From NCBI RefSeq assembly GCF_002814095.1, contig NZ_CP021913.1, forward strand, positions 1,488,001 through 1,552,000: a stretch of DNA of 64,000 nucleotides, in the 5' to 3' direction. The notes beneath the pieces were generated by a model. That model was not told where the DNA came from. It saw only the letters and a list, made by a program, of their open reading frames with translations, and did not search any database. Origin of the DNA: Sagittula sp. P11. GTDB lineage: Bacteria > Pseudomonadota > Alphaproteobacteria > Rhodobacterales > Rhodobacteraceae. Both the position numbers and the translations under genes were made by a program. Position 1 is the first letter of the stretch, and each line of letters starts with the position of its first letter. This document shows positions 38,143-48,827 of this stretch, one piece after another.

Positions 38143-38617
38143 ACTGTGTGGAGCGCTGTCTAGTCACAACTGCGAATCCCGTCAACCCCGATATCCGGCT
38201 TTTTCTCTGACTATGGGCAGTATCGTCGAATGGCTTGTGTATAAACGAAAAAGCACATGTCGGGAACGTCTATGGCGCCGCTGTCACAGGGAATCAGCCG
38301 CTGGCGACATGACCGTCCGGTCGTGCTGCCGCTCGTCTTCGTCGGAGTGCTCCACCGGCCGCTCTCTCCCGCGTCGACCAGACCGATGAATAGCGGACAC
38401 AGACCCAGCCACAATCGCCAAAGGCACCCGGGCCTCGCAGGCCTACCCAACCCGCTGGCCACCCGCCTCTGCCCGACCGCGGCCCGGCCCACCAACGGCC
38501 AGGAACCACCAAGCTTCCGCCGATACCACCGAACGGCGTTTCCTCGTCGCGACGGAGTGACCGCCGGCCTTGCCACCCCCTCTGGCGCGCGTCGGTCTTC
38601 GGGCGTATATGCGCGCC
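38143..38617. other. gene-less stretch between tRNA-Lys and dapF
   Basis: About 475 bp with open frames on both strands, as expected at this GC content, but none has a good ribosome-binding site, signal peptide or recognisable family sequence. It should contain the promoter of tRNA-Lys (leftward) and that of dapF-mtaB (rightward). Confidence 0.5.
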
Positions 38618-39448
38618 ATGGACAACGCGCGCGACACAGGCTTGCCCTTCATGAAGATGCACGGGCTCGGCAACGATTTCGTTGTCATCGACGCCCGTGC
38701 GCGCGCCGTTCAGGTGACACCCGAACTGGCCATGCGGCTGGCGGACCGGCACATGGGCGTGGGTTTCGACCAGCTCGCCCTGATCGAGCCGGGCCGCAAC
38801 GCGGACGCGCACCTCGTTTTCCTGAACTCGGACGGCTCGACCTCGGCGGCCTGCGGCAACGCAACCCGCTGCATCGCCCGGCACCTGATGACCGAGACCG
38901 GCAAGGACCGCCTTGTCCTGACCACCGACCACGGCGCGCTGCATGCGGTGGATGCCGGAAACGGGCTGACCTCCGTGAACATGGGCGCGCCGGTCCTCGA
39001 CTGGCAGCGCATTCCGCTGGCGGAGGAGGTGGACACCCTGCACCTGCCCATCGACGGCGATCCGGTGGCGACCTCCATGGGCAACCCGCACTGCACCTTC
39101 TTCGTGGCGGATGCAGAAGCCGTGGACCTCACGACCTTCGGCCCGGCCATCGAGCATCACCCCCTTTTTCCGCAACGCACCAACGTGCAGGTGGCGAGCC
39201 TTGTCGGCCCCGACCACCTGCGGATGCGGGTCTGGGAGCGCGGCGCGGGGCTGACGCTGGCCTCCGGTTCCTCGTCCTGCGCCACCGCCGTCGCTGCCGC
39301 CCGTCGGGGGCTGACCGGGTGCGCCGTGCGCATCGACCTCGACGGCGGCACGCTGCAGGTCGACTGGCGCGAGGACGGCGTCTGGATGACCGGCCCCACC
39401 TCGCATGTCTTCACCGGCACGCTGACCGCCGAATGGCTGGGCCAATGA
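38618..39448 (+). CDS. dapF: diaminopimelate epimerase
   Basis: DapF interconverts LL- and meso-diaminopimelate in lysine and peptidoglycan synthesis. The 276-residue product begins with the family hallmark [13 protein letters not shown] and has the two catalytic Cys: Cys79 in ACGNATRC and Cys221 in SGSSSCATA. The second block differs from the usual GTGACA by Ser for Gly and Ala, which is within the natural range. ATG 38618 is chosen; ATG 38609 is also possible. The stop overlaps the mtaB start (ATGA), so the two form an operon. Confidence 0.96.
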   Translation: MDNARDTGLPFMKMHGLGNDFVVIDARARAVQVTPELAMRLADRHMGVGFDQLALIEPGRNADAHLVFLNSDGSTSAACGNATRCIARHLMTETGKDRLVLTTDHGALHAVDAGNGLTSVNMGAPVLDWQRIPLAEEVDTLHLPIDGDPVATSMGNPHCTFFVADAEAVDLTTFGPAIEHHPLFPQRTNVQVASLVGPDHLRMRVWERGAGLTLASGSSSCATAVAAARRGLTGCAVRIDLDGGTLQVDWREDGVWMTGPTSHVFTGTLTAEWLGQ

Positions 39449-40710
39449 CCGACGCGCCCCGATTCACCACGCTGGGCTGCCGCCTCAACGCCTACGAGAC
39501 GGAAGCGATGAAGCGCCTCGCCGCCGACGCCGGGCTGACCGACGCGGTGATCGTCAACACCTGCGCCGTCACCTCCGAGGCCGTGGCCAAGGCCCGCAAG
39601 GAGATCCGCCGCCTGCGCCGCGACAACCCCGACGCGCCGCTGATCGTCACCGGCTGCGCCGCGCAGATCGACCCCGACAGCTTTGCCGCGATGGACGAGG
39701 TCACCCACGTCATCGGCAACACCGAGAAGATGGCGCCCGAGACGTGGCGCCGCCTGACCCCCGATTTCATCGGCGACACGCCCCGCGTGCTGGTCAACGA
39801 CATCATGTCGGTCGAGGAAACCGCCGGCCACCTGATCGACGGCTTCGGCACCCGCTCGCGCGCCTACGTGCAGGTGCAGAACGGCTGCGACCACCGCTGC
39901 ACCTTCTGCATCATCCCCTACGGCCGCGGCAACTCGCGCTCCGTTCCGGCAGGGGTGGTGGTCGACCAGGTGAAGCGGCTGCGCGACGAGGGCTACAACG
40001 AGGTCGTGCTGACCGGCGTCGACCTGACGTCCTGGGGCGCGGACCTGCCCGGGCAGCCACGGCTCGGCGACCTTGTGCTGCGGCTGATGAAGCTGACCGA
40101 CATTCCGCGCCTGCGGATCTCCTCCATCGACTCGATCGAGGCGGACGACGCGCTGATGCAGGCCATCGCGACCGAGCCGCGCCTGATGCCACACCTGCAT
40201 CTGTCCCTGCAGCACGGCCACGACCTGATCCTGAAGCGGATGAAGCGGCGCCACCTGCGCGACGACGCCATCCGCTTCTGCGAGGAGGCGCGCGCCCTGC
40301 GCCCCGACATGACCTTCGGGGCCGACATCATCGCGGGCTTCCCGACCGAGACGGACGAACACTTCGACGCCTCGCTGCGGCTGGTGGAGGACTGCGGCCT
40401 GACGTGGCTGCACGTCTTCCCCTACTCGGCACGGCCCGGCACACCGGCCGCCAAGATCCCCAACCGGGTGGACGGCACCACGATCAAGGACCGCGCCGCC
40501 CGCCTGCGCGCCGCTGGCGACGCCGCCGTGATCCGCCATCTCGCAGCGCAGGAGGGGCGCACGGCGCAGGTGTTGATGGAAGCGCCCGACATGGGCCGCA
40601 CGGAACAATTCACCGAGGTCACCTTCGCCACGCCGCAACCCACCGGCCAGATTGTCGCCGCGCGCATCACCGGCAGCGAAGGCACCCGGCTGACCGCCAC
40701 GCCGCTCTGA
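39445..40710 (+). CDS. mtaB: tRNA t6A37 methylthiotransferase MtaB
   Basis: MtaB adds a methylthio group to t6A37 of ANN-reading tRNAs, making ms2t6A. It is a radical-SAM enzyme with two Fe-S clusters. The 421-residue product has the N-terminal MTTase half with conserved Cys in TLGCRLN, NTCAVT and TGCAAQ, the radical-SAM motif CDHRCTFC, and a C-terminal TRAM-like end. Its start codon overlaps the dapF stop, so the two are translationally coupled. The pair is a common arrangement in Rhodobacterales. Confidence 0.96.
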   Translation: MTDAPRFTTLGCRLNAYETEAMKRLAADAGLTDAVIVNTCAVTSEAVAKARKEIRRLRRDNPDAPLIVTGCAAQIDPDSFAAMDEVTHVIGNTEKMAPETWRRLTPDFIGDTPRVLVNDIMSVEETAGHLIDGFGTRSRAYVQVQNGCDHRCTFCIIPYGRGNSRSVPAGVVVDQVKRLRDEGYNEVVLTGVDLTSWGADLPGQPRLGDLVLRLMKLTDIPRLRISSIDSIEADDALMQAIATEPRLMPHLHLSLQHGHDLILKRMKRRHLRDDAIRFCEEARALRPDMTFGADIIAGFPTETDEHFDASLRLVEDCGLTWLHVFPYSARPGTPAAKIPNRVDGTTIKDRAARLRAAGDAAVIRHLAAQEGRTAQVLMEAPDMGRTEQFTEVTFATPQPTGQIVAARITGSEGTRLTATPL

Positions 40711-40822
40711 GCCCTCGGCACCACGCCGCGCCTCTGGCCCGACGCCCGGCACGATCCACGCTTTACCCGGCGCAAGCCACATGCGACGAACGCCGCGGCC
40801 CCAGACCGGATCCCAAGACCCC

Positions 40823-41446
40823 ATGCACACCAATCCCGCCTTCCGTCAGACCGAAGAGACCGTCGCCCTCGACTTCGCGCGCAGCCGGGCCTTCGGCACG
40901 CTCTGCCTCTCGACCAGCGCGGCGCCGCACCTCGCGCATGTGCCCTTCCTGCTGGCCGGGGACGGCCGGACGGTCGACCTGCACCTGACGCGCTCAAACC
41001 CCATCGCCCGCGCCTGCCGCGAACCGCGCGAAGTGACCCTGGCCGTCACCGGGCCGGATGGTTACGTCTCGCCGGACTGGTACGGCCTCGACGACCAGGT
41101 GCCGACCTGGAACTACGTAGCCGTGCACCTTTCAGGCACCTTGCAGCCGCTGCCGCCCGAGGACCTGCCCGACATGCTTGCCCGCCAGACCGCCGCCTTC
41201 GAGGAGTTCATCCCCGGCAAGACACCCTGGACCATGGACAAGATGTCGGAGGAAACGACCGCCCGCTTCCTGCGCATGATCCTGCCTTTCCGGCTGCAGG
41301 TCGCGCAGGTCGACAGCACGTTCAAGCTGAACCAGAACAAGCCCGAAGACGCCCGCCGCAGCGCCGCCCACCACGTGGAAGAAGGCTTCGGCTCCGATCT
41401 GGCGCATCTTGCCAACCTCATGCGCACCCCGCCGTCCGGCACCTGA
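40823..41446 (+). CDS. FMN-binding negative transcriptional regulator family (PaiB-like)
   Basis: A 207-residue protein matching the PaiB family: HLAHVPFLL near residue 35, GYVSPDWYG, then VPTWNYVAVHL and, toward the C terminus, KLNQNKPEDARRS. The fold is a split barrel that binds FMN. Bacillus PaiB represses sporulation and degradative enzyme genes; in proteobacteria the role is unclear. ATG 40823 is chosen because the conserved MHTNPAF-type start begins here. It is followed by a complex repeat element and then pcs. Confidence 0.9.
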   Translation: MHTNPAFRQTEETVALDFARSRAFGTLCLSTSAAPHLAHVPFLLAGDGRTVDLHLTRSNPIARACREPREVTLAVTGPDGYVSPDWYGLDDQVPTWNYVAVHLSGTLQPLPPEDLPDMLARQTAAFEEFIPGKTPWTMDKMSEETTARFLRMILPFRLQVAQVDSTFKLNQNKPEDARRSAAHHVEEGFGSDLAHLANLMRTPPSGT

Positions 41447-41612
41447 GCCGGGTTTCGCCTCGCGTTCCGCGAGACGACCCGCGCGCCTTCGGCGCGAAGT
41501 CAGGTATTTTTGCCAAGATGAAGGCAGAAGCGCCGCCCTGCCCTTCATCTTGGTCCAAATACCTCGGGGGAGCGGCCTCTTCGGAGGCCGCGGGGGCGGA
41601 GCCCCCATCCAA
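41447..41612. repeat. dispersed intergenic repeat element, paired inverted copies
   Basis: It begins GCCGGGTTTCGC, runs through a CTCGCG/CGCGAG hairpin and a GCGCCTTCGGCGC hairpin, then the conserved box AGGTATTTTTGCCAAGATGA (about 41502-41521). An inverted copy of the box follows at about 41541-41564, and a GGGGGCGGAGCCCCC hairpin. Related elements lie at 45501, 60643 and 61835. Confidence 0.7.
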
Positions 41613-41677
41613 CAGTCGGCTGCGGCACGTCCTTCTGATCGTTTGCTTTCCCACCCGATTTCCTTCATGACGGGTCG

Positions 41678-42400
41678 ATGACCCCGAGCCTGAAGTCCAC
41701 CGTGACCGTCGAAGCCCGCGCCCTCTGTGTCCACCTGCTGACCGCCACCGGCGCCGTCTTCGCCATGCTCGCCCTGCTGGCGGCCGTGCAGGAGAACTGG
41801 CCGGTGATGTTCCTCTGGCTGGTGATCGCCTTCGCGGTCGACGGCGTGGACGGACCTCTGGCCCGGAAATACGACGTCAAGACCAACGCGCCGCGCTTCG
41901 ACGGGGTGCTCCTGGACCTGATCATCGACTACCTGACCTACGTGTTCATCCCGGCCTTCGCGCTTTTCCAGAGCGGGCTGCTGCCCGGCTGGACCGGCTG
42001 GTTCGCGATCATCGTCATCACCTTCGCCAGCGCGATGTATTTTGCCGACAGCCGGATGAAGACGACCGACAATTCATTCCATGGTTTCCCGGGCTGCTGG
42101 AACATGCTGATCCTCGTGCTCTTCGCGATCAAGCCGGGGTTCTGGGTGATCCTCATGCTGATCACCGTTCTGGCGGTCGCGATGTTCCTGCCGCTGAAGT
42201 TCATCCACCCCGTCCGGACCGAGCGCTGGCGCGCACTGTCCCTGCCGGTGGCGCTGGCCTGGACGTTCTTCGCGGGCTGGGCCGCCTGGGTCGAGTTCCA
42301 CCCGGAAAGCTGGGCCCACTGGGGTCTGGTCGTGACCTCGGTCTACCTGATCGCCGTGGGCATCGTTCAGCAGATCGTGCCGGCGCGGAACAAATCGTAG
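41678..42400 (+). CDS. pcs: phosphatidylcholine synthase
   Basis: Pcs condenses CDP-diacylglycerol with choline to make phosphatidylcholine in the inner membrane, a reaction specific to certain bacteria. The 240-residue protein has about eight hydrophobic segments and the CDP-alcohol phosphotransferase signature DGx2ARx8Gx3Dx3D, read as DGVDGPLARKYD then FDGVLLDLIIDY. The blocks around SRMKTTDNSFHGFPGCWN are typical of the Pcs subfamily. A hairpin-rich repeat (GGGCGGGGCTTCGCGCC) begins at the stop codon. Confidence 0.93.
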   Translation: MTPSLKSTVTVEARALCVHLLTATGAVFAMLALLAAVQENWPVMFLWLVIAFAVDGVDGPLARKYDVKTNAPRFDGVLLDLIIDYLTYVFIPAFALFQSGLLPGWTGWFAIIVITFASAMYFADSRMKTTDNSFHGFPGCWNMLILVLFAIKPGFWVILMLITVLAVAMFLPLKFIHPVRTERWRALSLPVALAWTFFAGWAAWVEFHPESWAHWGLVVTSVYLIAVGIVQQIVPARNKS

Positions 42401-42421
42401 GGCGGGGCTTCGCGCCGCCTT
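42399..42421 (+). repeat. short GTAGGGYGGGGCTTCGCGCC repeat
   Basis: GTAGGGCGGGGCTTCGCGCC lies just at the pcs stop, forming a GC hairpin with a TTCG-type loop. Nearly the same unit recurs at about 50387, with an inverted partial copy at about 50353. Confidence 0.6.
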
Positions 42422-42627
42422 TCCCGGTGCGGCTCAGTGCAGCGACAGGCGCCAGATCTCCCGCAGCAACCTGGGCCATCGACATTTTCCTCCCGCATGA
42501 AAGAGCCCGTTCAAACATCGGGTCCGCAGTGAGGCGCCATGCCCGTTCCGGCAAGGACCTGCAAAGGCGCCCGCCTGACCGACGCGCGCCTCCGCGACCT
42601 GGCCACTAGCCCCGCCAGCCGCAGCCG

Positions 42628-43935
42628 TCAGACGAAGCGGTTCACGTAGTTCTCCAGCCGCTCCTGCCGGCCGGAGCGCGGTTCCGGCTCGATCCGCTCG
42701 TCCAGCACCCGCTTCTGGATGCTCGCCAGGTCGGAGCCCAGCATCGCCCGCGCCCCCTCGCTCTGCCAGCCGGCGTACCGCTCGTCCAGCGCCTGCTCCA
42801 GCCCGCCGTCCTCGATCATCGCCGCGGCCGCCTTCAGCCCCCGCGCGCAGACGTCCATGCCGCCCGCGTGGCCCGCGATCAGGTCGATCGGGTCGATGCT
42901 CTGCCGCCGCAGCTTCGCGTCGAAGTTCGTGCCCCCGGTGGTGAAGCCGCCGCCCTTCAGAACGTGGTAGTAGGCCAGCGCCACCTCCGGCACGTTGTTC
43001 GGGAACTGGTCGGTGTCCCAACCGGACTGGTAGTCGTTGCGGTTCATGTCGATGGACCCCAGCATCCCCTCCGCCGCGGCAAGCGCCAGCTCATGTTCGA
43101 AGGAATGCCCGGCCAGGATCGCGTGGCCCTGCTCGATGTTCAGCTTCACCTCGTTTTCCAGCCCGTACTTGCGCAGGAACCCGATGCAGGTGGCCACGTC
43201 GAAGTCGTACTGGTGCTTCGACGGCTCCTGCGGCTTCGGCTCCACGAGGATCGTGCCTTCGAACCCGATCTTGTGCTTGTAGTCGACCACCATCGACAGG
43301 AAACGGCCCATGTGGTCCAGCTCCTGCTTCAGGTCGGTGTTCAGCAGCGTCTCGTAGCCCTCGCGCCCGCCCCACAGCACGTAGTTCTGGCCGCCCAGCT
43401 TGTGGGTCGCGTCCATGCAGCCCTTCACCGTGGCGGCGGCATAGGCGAACACGTCCGGATCGGGGTTGGTGGAGGCCCCGCCCATCCAGCGCCGGTGCGA
43501 GAACATGTTCGCCGTGCCCCACAGGAGCTTCGCCTTCGAGGCCGCCTGCTTCTCGCCGATGTAATCGGTGATCTCTTCCAGCGTGCTCAGGTTCTTCGCG
43601 TAGTCGCCCTGTTCGGGGCGGAGGTCCGCGTCATGCCAGCAGTAGAACGGCACGCCCAGCAGGTCGAACATCTCGAAGGCAACATCGGCCTTCATCTTCG
43701 CCCGGCCCATGTCGTCCTGCGGATGCCAGGGACGCACGAAGGTCTGCCCGCCGAAGGGATCGCCCCCCTCCCAGGCAAAGGAATGCCACCACGCCACGGC
43801 AAAGCGCAGGTGTTCCTCCAGCCGCTTGCCCAGCACCACCTCGTCCGGGTCGTAATGCCGGAAGCAGAGCTCCGACGCACTGTCGGCCCCCTCGTACCGA
43901 AGCGGCGCAATCCCCTCGAAAAATCCGGTCGTCAT
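42628..43935 (-). CDS. xylA: xylose isomerase
   Basis: XylA converts D-xylose to D-xylulose. The 435-residue length is that of the class II enzyme. Family blocks are visible: [33 protein letters not shown] with the catalytic His/Asp, [16 protein letters not shown], and the metal-binding [13 protein letters not shown]. The start is preceded by a GGGAGGGGATTTGAC Shine-Dalgarno region. It lies 26 bp after xylB in the same direction, so xylBA is an operon, probably controlled by the operator candidate upstream of xylB. Confidence 0.97.
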   Translation of the reverse strand: MTTGFFEGIAPLRYEGADSASELCFRHYDPDEVVLGKRLEEHLRFAVAWWHSFAWEGGDPFGGQTFVRPWHPQDDMGRAKMKADVAFEMFDLLGVPFYCWHDADLRPEQGDYAKNLSTLEEITDYIGEKQAASKAKLLWGTANMFSHRRWMGGASTNPDPDVFAYAAATVKGCMDATHKLGGQNYVLWGGREGYETLLNTDLKQELDHMGRFLSMVVDYKHKIGFEGTILVEPKPQEPSKHQYDFDVATCIGFLRKYGLENEVKLNIEQGHAILAGHSFEHELALAAAEGMLGSIDMNRNDYQSGWDTDQFPNNVPEVALAYYHVLKGGGFTTGGTNFDAKLRRQSIDPIDLIAGHAGGMDVCARGLKAAAAMIEDGGLEQALDERYAGWQSEGARAMLGSDLASIQKRVLDERIEPEPRSGRQERLENYVNRFV

Positions 43936-43961
43936 GTCAAATCCCCTCCCAAGGATACGTG

Positions 43962-45413
43962 TTACGGCAGGTCCTTCACCGCCGGATAGGTCGCGCGGTA
44001 GGCCGCGAAGGCCTCGGCATAGGCGTCCGCGAGGGCTGCCTCCGGTGCGACGGTCTCGCGCACGGCGGGGGCCACCATGACCTCCTCGACCGTGCCCGCA
44101 CCGCAGCCCACCATGGCCAGCCGCGCCGCCCCCAGCGCCGCGCCGAAATCCCCGGCCTCCGGCAGGTCAAGCGGCACGCCCAGCACCGTGGCGATGGTCT
44201 TCACCCAGAAGCGCGAGGCCGCGCCGCCGCCGATCGCCAGAAGGCTCTGCAGCCGGACCCCGGTCTGGCCGAGGGCCAGCGCACAGTCGCCAAGCGCAAA
44301 GGCCACGCCCTCCATCACCGCTTGCGTGATGGCGCGGCGGTCCGTCGCCTGCTCGATGTTCAGGAAACCGCCCCGGATGCGCGCGTCGTTGTGCGGCGTC
44401 CGCTCGCCCGAGAGATACGGCAGGAAGCGCAGCCGCCCCGGCCCCGCGATCTCGTCGCCCAGCTCGCGCGCCAGGTCGGCGGGCGACGTCCCCGTGACCC
44501 GCGACAGCCAGTTCAGCGAATCCGTCGCGGCGAGGATCACCCCCATCTGGTACCACTGCCCCGGCACCGCGTGGCAGAAAGTGTGGACCGCGCTCTCCGG
44601 CAGCGGCGCATAGCCGTCGCGCCCGGTCAGCAGCACGCCCGAGGTGCCAAGCGACACGAAGCCCTGCCCCTCGCGCATCGCGCCGACCCCGCAGGCCGAG
44701 GCCGCATTGTCACCCGCGCCGCCCACGACGGCCACGGTGCCGGTCATGCCCCAGCGCTCGGCCAGATCGCGGCGCAACTGCCCGCCCACCTCGGAGCCTT
44801 CGACCAGCCGCGGCATCTGCGCCCGCGTCATGCCGCCCGCCTCCAGCAGCCGCCCGGACCAGTCGCGCGCGCCCACGTCCAGCCAGGACGTGCCGGCGCT
44901 GTCGGACATGTCGGCGAACAGCTCTCCGGTCAGGTGGAAGTTCATGTAGCCCGCGGGCAACACCACATGCGCGACGCGCGCGAAGGCCTCGGGCTCATGC
45001 GCGGCCATCCACGCCAGTTTCGGCGCGGTGAAGCCGGGGAAGACGATGTTGCCGGACAAGGACCGCACACCGTCGGTCGCGTCCAGCGCCGCCGCCTCGG
45101 CAAAGCTGCGGGTGTCGTTCCAAAGGATGCAGGGCCGCACCACCACACCTCCGGCATCGAGGCACACCGCCCCGTGCATGTGCCCCGATACGCCTATGCC
45201 CCGCACCGCCGCCATGTCCGCCGGACGCTCCGCCGCCATCCGCGTCAGCACGGCATCGACCGCCGCCACCCAGACCGCCGGGTCCTGCTCCGACCAGCCG
45301 GGATTGGGATGCGCGGTCTGATAGCTTTCCGACACGCTCGCGACCGGCGCGCCGTCCTCGCCCACCAGAAGCGCCCGCAGGCCCGATGTCCCGAGATCCA
45401 GACCGAGATACAT
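43962..45413 (-). CDS. xylB: xylulokinase
   Basis: XylB phosphorylates D-xylulose to xylulose 5-phosphate, feeding the pentose phosphate pathway. The 483-residue FGGY-kinase has the N-terminal phosphate motif [15 protein letters not shown], the internal [10 protein letters not shown], and the C-terminal [26 protein letters not shown] ribosome-binding site precedes the ATG. It is the first gene of the xylBA operon, and a LacI-type operator candidate overlaps the Shine-Dalgarno edge at 45426. Confidence 0.97.
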   Translation of the reverse strand: MYLGLDLGTSGLRALLVGEDGAPVASVSESYQTAHPNPGWSEQDPAVWVAAVDAVLTRMAAERPADMAAVRGIGVSGHMHGAVCLDAGGVVVRPCILWNDTRSFAEAAALDATDGVRSLSGNIVFPGFTAPKLAWMAAHEPEAFARVAHVVLPAGYMNFHLTGELFADMSDSAGTSWLDVGARDWSGRLLEAGGMTRAQMPRLVEGSEVGGQLRRDLAERWGMTGTVAVVGGAGDNAASACGVGAMREGQGFVSLGTSGVLLTGRDGYAPLPESAVHTFCHAVPGQWYQMGVILAATDSLNWLSRVTGTSPADLARELGDEIAGPGRLRFLPYLSGERTPHNDARIRGGFLNIEQATDRRAITQAVMEGVAFALGDCALALGQTGVRLQSLLAIGGGAASRFWVKTIATVLGVPLDLPEAGDFGAALGAARLAMVGCGAGTVEEVMVAPAVRETVAPEAALADAYAEAFAAYRATYPAVKDLP

Positions 45414-45425
45414 GGCTCACCTCCC

Positions 45426-45445
45426 TGTTTGCGCTGACACAAACA
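45426..45445. promoter_or_regulatory. LacI-type operator candidate upstream of xylBA
   Basis: TGTTTGCGCTGACACAAACA is an inverted repeat (TGTTTG / CAAACA) with a central GCGC core resembling the TGTTAGCGCTAACA type of XylR/LacI-family sites in alphaproteobacteria. It lies 13-32 bp upstream of the xylB start, abutting the ribosome-binding site, a position suited to repression. No regulator gene is present in the window. Confidence 0.5.
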
Positions 45446-45500
45446 CCGAAGCGGCCCGCCAAGTCAAACGGTATACCAGAAACCGGGCGCCCGCCCCGTT

Positions 45501-45590
45501 TCACCTTGTCCAAATACCTCGGGGAGCGCGAGGGGCAGGCCCCTCGCAGCACGGCGCCCCAGAAGGCGCCCCCGCACATCATGCGCCGGA
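45501..45590. repeat. dispersed intergenic repeat element (inverse orientation)
   Basis: It contains the box CACCTTGTCCAAATACCTCG followed by a CGAGGGGCAGGCCCCTCG hairpin and a GGCGCC...GGCGCC hairpin. The box is a diverged reverse-orientation copy of the one at 41541, 60643 and 61891. Confidence 0.6.
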
Positions 45591-45670
45591 CAGCCCAGAA
45601 AACGCAGCGGGCGCGGGGCGTCAGCCCCGCGCCCGCCCCGTGGCGACCTGCGGCAGCAGGGCGCAATCCC

Positions 45671-45916
45671 TTACTTCGAGGACGACTCCAGCTTGTCCAG
45701 CCGCGCCTTCAGCGCCTCGTTCTCCTCGCGCGCCTTCTGCGCCATGGCGCGGACGGCGTCGAATTCCTCGCGGGTCACGAAGTCGCGGTCCGCCAGCCAG
45801 CGGTCCACCATTCCCTTGAAGGCGGTCTCCGCCTCTTCCCTCGCCCCCTGCGCCACGCCCATGGCGTTGGTCATCAGCTGGCTCAGATCGTCGAAAACCT
45901 TGTTGCGGGTTTGCAT
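45671..45916 (-). CDS. UbiK-family accessory protein (BMFP domain)
   Basis: An 81-residue, highly charged, helical protein. The segment [20 protein letters not shown] and the C-terminal coiled coil ([21 protein letters not shown]) match the YqiC/UbiK family, which forms trimeric coiled coils and in E. coli helps ubiquinone synthesis. ATG 45916 is chosen because it begins the conserved block and has GGAG eight bases upstream; the frame stays open upstream. It is divergent from lgt. Confidence 0.88.
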   Translation of the reverse strand: MQTRNKVFDDLSQLMTNAMGVAQGAREEAETAFKGMVDRWLADRDFVTREEFDAVRAMAQKAREENEALKARLDKLESSSK

Positions 45917-46013
45917 GAAAGTCACTCCGGCTTTGCGTTTCATACCTATATGGACACCAAAGGCCCGACGCTCAAGGTTGACGGCATCCCCGGAGCACAG
46001 GCAAGAGGCATCC

Positions 46014-46922
46014 ATGATCGCAGCCATCCCCTTCCCGAACCTCTCGTCCGAGGTCTTCTCCGTCTCCGCCTTCGGCATGGAATTCGCGCTGCGCTGGTAC
46101 GCGCTGGCCTATATCGCGGGCATCCTGATCGGCTGGCGGCTGGCCGTCAGTGCGCTCAAACGCGCCCCGCTCTGGCCCGCCGACACGCCGCCGATGACGC
46201 CACGCCAGGTCGAGGACCTGCTGACCTGGATCATCCTCGGGGTCATCATCGGCGGACGGCTGGGCTTCGTGCTGTTCTACATGCCGGGCTACTACCTGAG
46301 CCACCCGCTCGAGATCCCGATGATCTGGCAGGGCGGCATGGCATTCCATGGCGGCCTCCTCGGGGTCATCGTCGCGACGCTGATCTTCTGCGCCCGCAAC
46401 CGCATCCCCATGCTGCCCACCGCCGACCTGCTCGCGCTGGCCACGCCGCCGGGGCTACTGCTCGGGCGGCTCGCCAACTTCGTCAACGCCGAGCTCTGGG
46501 GCCGCCCCTCCGACGCGCCCTGGGCGGTGATCTTTCCCGGCGACATGGCCCAGTCCTGCGGCCAGCCCATCGGAGAGCTCTGCGCCCGCCACCCCTCGCA
46601 GATCTACGAGGCAATGCTCGAAGGGCTGCTCCTCGGCCTCGTCCTGCTCATGCTGGTGCGGCGCGGTGCGCTGAAGACCCCGGGCGTCGTCGCCGGGACG
46701 TTCTTCGCGGGCTACGGCCTCGCCCGTTTCGTGGTGGAGTTCTTCCGCCAGCCCGACGCGCAGTTCGTCAGCCCCGGCAACCCCACCGGCCTTGCGCTGC
46801 ACATCGACGGCTTCGGCCTGACCATGGGCCAGCTCCTGACCCTGCCGATGATCCTCGGCGGTCTCGCCCTGATCCTCTGGGCGCGGCGGCGCAGGTCCGG
46901 GGCCGGTGCGCGCACCGCATGA
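46014..46922 (+). CDS. lgt: prolipoprotein diacylglyceryl transferase
   Basis: Lgt attaches diacylglycerol to the lipobox Cys of prolipoproteins, the first step of lipoprotein maturation. The 302-residue, seven-helix inner-membrane protein has the key blocks: [19 protein letters not shown] (catalytic His), and the Lgt signature [14 protein letters not shown]. The [13 protein letters not shown] block follows. The gene ends in an ATGA overlap with midA, so lgt-midA are translationally coupled. Confidence 0.97.
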   Translation: MIAAIPFPNLSSEVFSVSAFGMEFALRWYALAYIAGILIGWRLAVSALKRAPLWPADTPPMTPRQVEDLLTWIILGVIIGGRLGFVLFYMPGYYLSHPLEIPMIWQGGMAFHGGLLGVIVATLIFCARNRIPMLPTADLLALATPPGLLLGRLANFVNAELWGRPSDAPWAVIFPGDMAQSCGQPIGELCARHPSQIYEAMLEGLLLGLVLLMLVRRGALKTPGVVAGTFFAGYGLARFVVEFFRQPDAQFVSPGNPTGLALHIDGFGLTMGQLLTLPMILGGLALILWARRRRSGAGARTA

Positions 46923-47989
46923 CCGCGCTCAAGGATATCGTCACCCGCCAGATCTCGCGCACCGGGCCGCTCACGCTGGCCGATTACATGGCGCTGTGCC
47001 TCTCGCACCCGGAGCATGGCTATTACGCCACCCGCGATCCGCTGGGGGCTGGGGGCGACTTCACCACCGCGCCGGAGATCTCCCAGATGTTCGGCGAGCT
47101 GATCGGCCTCGCGCTGGCGCAAAGCTGGCTGGACCAGGGCGCGCCCGACCCCTTCGTGCTGTGCGAGCTCGGCCCCGGACGCGGCACGCTCATGGCCGAC
47201 GCCCTGCGCGCCACCGCCCGCGTGCCCGGCTTCCACGATGCGCTGACCCTGCACCTGGTGGAAACCTCGCCCGCCCTGCGTGCCGAACAGGCCAGCCGCC
47301 TGCCCGGCGCGACATGGCACGATTCGGTCGTCTCCCTCCCCGAGGCGCCGCTGTTCATGATCGCCAACGAGTTCTTCGACGCCCTGCCGATCCGCCAGTT
47401 CCAGCGCCACGCGAAAGGCTGGCAGGAACGGGTCGTCGGCCTGAAGGACGGCGCGCCCGTGCTCGGCCTCACCGATCCCGCCCCGCACGAGGCGCTCGAC
47501 CACCGGCTGGCCGATACCGAGCCCGGCCAGATCGTCGAAACCTGCGCCCCGGCACAGGCCATCGCGCAGGAGATCGGCCGCCGCATCGCGGCCCACGGCG
47601 GCGCGGCGCTGATCGTCGACTACGGCGACTGGCGCTCTCGCGGCGACACCTTCCAGGCGATGTACCGGCACAAACCCGCCGAACCTTTCGACAGCCCCGG
47701 GGAGGCCGACCTGACCGCGCATGTCGACTTCGAGGCGCTGGCAGGGGCCGCGCACCCCGCCGCCCACAGTGCCCTGACCCCGCAGGGCGTGTTCCTCGAA
47801 CATCTCGGGATCACGGCGCGTGCGCAGGCCCTGGCGCGCGGGCTGGGCGGGGCCGCGCTGGAAAGCCATGTTGCCGCACATCGGCGGTTGACGCACCCCG
47901 CGGAAATGGGGTCACTGTTCAAGGTGCTGGCGCTCTTCCCGCAGGATGCGCCGCCGCCCCCCGGAACCGGTTTGCCCGATCCGTCCTGA
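46919..47989 (+). CDS. MidA/NDUFAF7-family SAM-dependent methyltransferase
   Basis: A 356-residue protein of the family whose mitochondrial member (NDUFAF7/MidA) methylates an arginine of a complex I subunit. Family marks are [37 protein letters not shown], the SAM-binding [11 protein letters not shown] and [14 protein letters not shown]. It overlaps lgt by four bases and is followed 82 bp later by pgeF, a gene order common in Rhodobacterales. The substrate here is inferred only from the family. Confidence 0.92.
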   Translation: MTALKDIVTRQISRTGPLTLADYMALCLSHPEHGYYATRDPLGAGGDFTTAPEISQMFGELIGLALAQSWLDQGAPDPFVLCELGPGRGTLMADALRATARVPGFHDALTLHLVETSPALRAEQASRLPGATWHDSVVSLPEAPLFMIANEFFDALPIRQFQRHAKGWQERVVGLKDGAPVLGLTDPAPHEALDHRLADTEPGQIVETCAPAQAIAQEIGRRIAAHGGAALIVDYGDWRSRGDTFQAMYRHKPAEPFDSPGEADLTAHVDFEALAGAAHPAAHSALTPQGVFLEHLGITARAQALARGLGGAALESHVAAHRRLTHPAEMGSLFKVLALFPQDAPPPPGTGLPDPS

Positions 47990-48071
47990 TGTCCGCCGCG
48001 CCGAAAGCCATGTATCCCGCCCCCGCCGCCCCTCTGCCCGCACGCACGACGACCCCGGATTGACGCCAGCA

Positions 48072-48827
48072 ATGACGCTCGAGATCATCACCGCCGACAA
48101 CCTTTCACCCTTCCGCCACGGCTTCTTCACCCGAAGGGGCGGGGCGTCCTCGGGCATCTTCTCGGGGCTGAACTGCGGCCCCGGCTCCTCCGACCAGTCG
48201 GAGATGGTGTCGATCAACCGCGCCCGCGTCGCCGACGCCCTGGGCGTGGAGCCCGGCGCGCTTGTGACCGTGCACCAGGTGCATTCCGCCGATGCGGTGA
48301 CCGTCGACGGACCGCTGGACGAGCCGCGCCCCAAGGCCGACGCGCTGGTCACCGCGACCGAGGGGATCGCCCTCGCCGTGCTGACCGCCGACTGCCAGCC
48401 GGTGCTCTTCGCCGATGCCGACAACGGCGTGATCGCCGCCGCCCACGCGGGCTGGCGCGGGGCGCTGGGGGGCGTGCTGGAAGCGACGATCGAGGCGATG
48501 GAGGCACTGGGCGCCGAGCGTGACAGCATCCAGGCCGTCATCGGGCCTTCGATAAGCCAGGGCGCCTACGAGGTCGGGCCGGAATTCCTCGACGACTTCA
48601 TGGCCGAGGACCCGGCCAACACCCGCTTCTTCGCCAGCGGCACCGGCGACCGGATGCTGTTCGACCTGCCCGCCTACGGGCTGCACCGCCTGCGCAGTGC
48701 AGGGGTAGAGGCAGAATGGACCCGCCACTGCACCTACGCCGACCCGGACCGGTTCTATTCCTACCGCCGCGCGACCCACGCGGGTGAGGCGGACTACGGC
48801 CGGTTGATCTCGGCCATCCGGCTCTGA
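48072..48827 (+). CDS. pgeF: purine-nucleoside phosphorylase / peptidoglycan editing factor (PgeF, YfiH family)
   Basis: A 251-residue protein of the YfiH/LACC1 (DUF152, 'multicopper polyphenol oxidase') family. In E. coli PgeF prevents incorporation of L-Ser into peptidoglycan; other members are purine nucleoside phosphorylases. The metal site is visible in VHQVHSADAV, VLTADCQPVLFAD and AAHAGWRG. It follows midA closely. A 24-codon frame (47989-48063) overlaps the midA stop, but nothing supports it as a gene. Confidence 0.93.
   Translation: MTLEIITADNLSPFRHGFFTRRGGASSGIFSGLNCGPGSSDQSEMVSINRARVADALGVEPGALVTVHQVHSADAVTVDGPLDEPRPKADALVTATEGIALAVLTADCQPVLFADADNGVIAAAHAGWRGALGGVLEATIEAMEALGAERDSIQAVIGPSISQGAYEVGPEFLDDFMAEDPANTRFFASGTGDRMLFDLPAYGLHRLRSAGVEAEWTRHCTYADPDRFYSYRRATHAGEADYGRLISAIRL

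Noticed and set aside
38211-38576. A 121-codon minus-strand frame between tRNA-Lys and dapF
   Set aside because: It has no ribosome-binding site or recognisable sequence and an unnatural Arg/Trp-rich composition.
47989-48063. A 24-codon frame overlapping the midA stop
   Set aside because: It is too short and low in complexity (Ala/Pro/Thr), with no evidence beyond the overlap.
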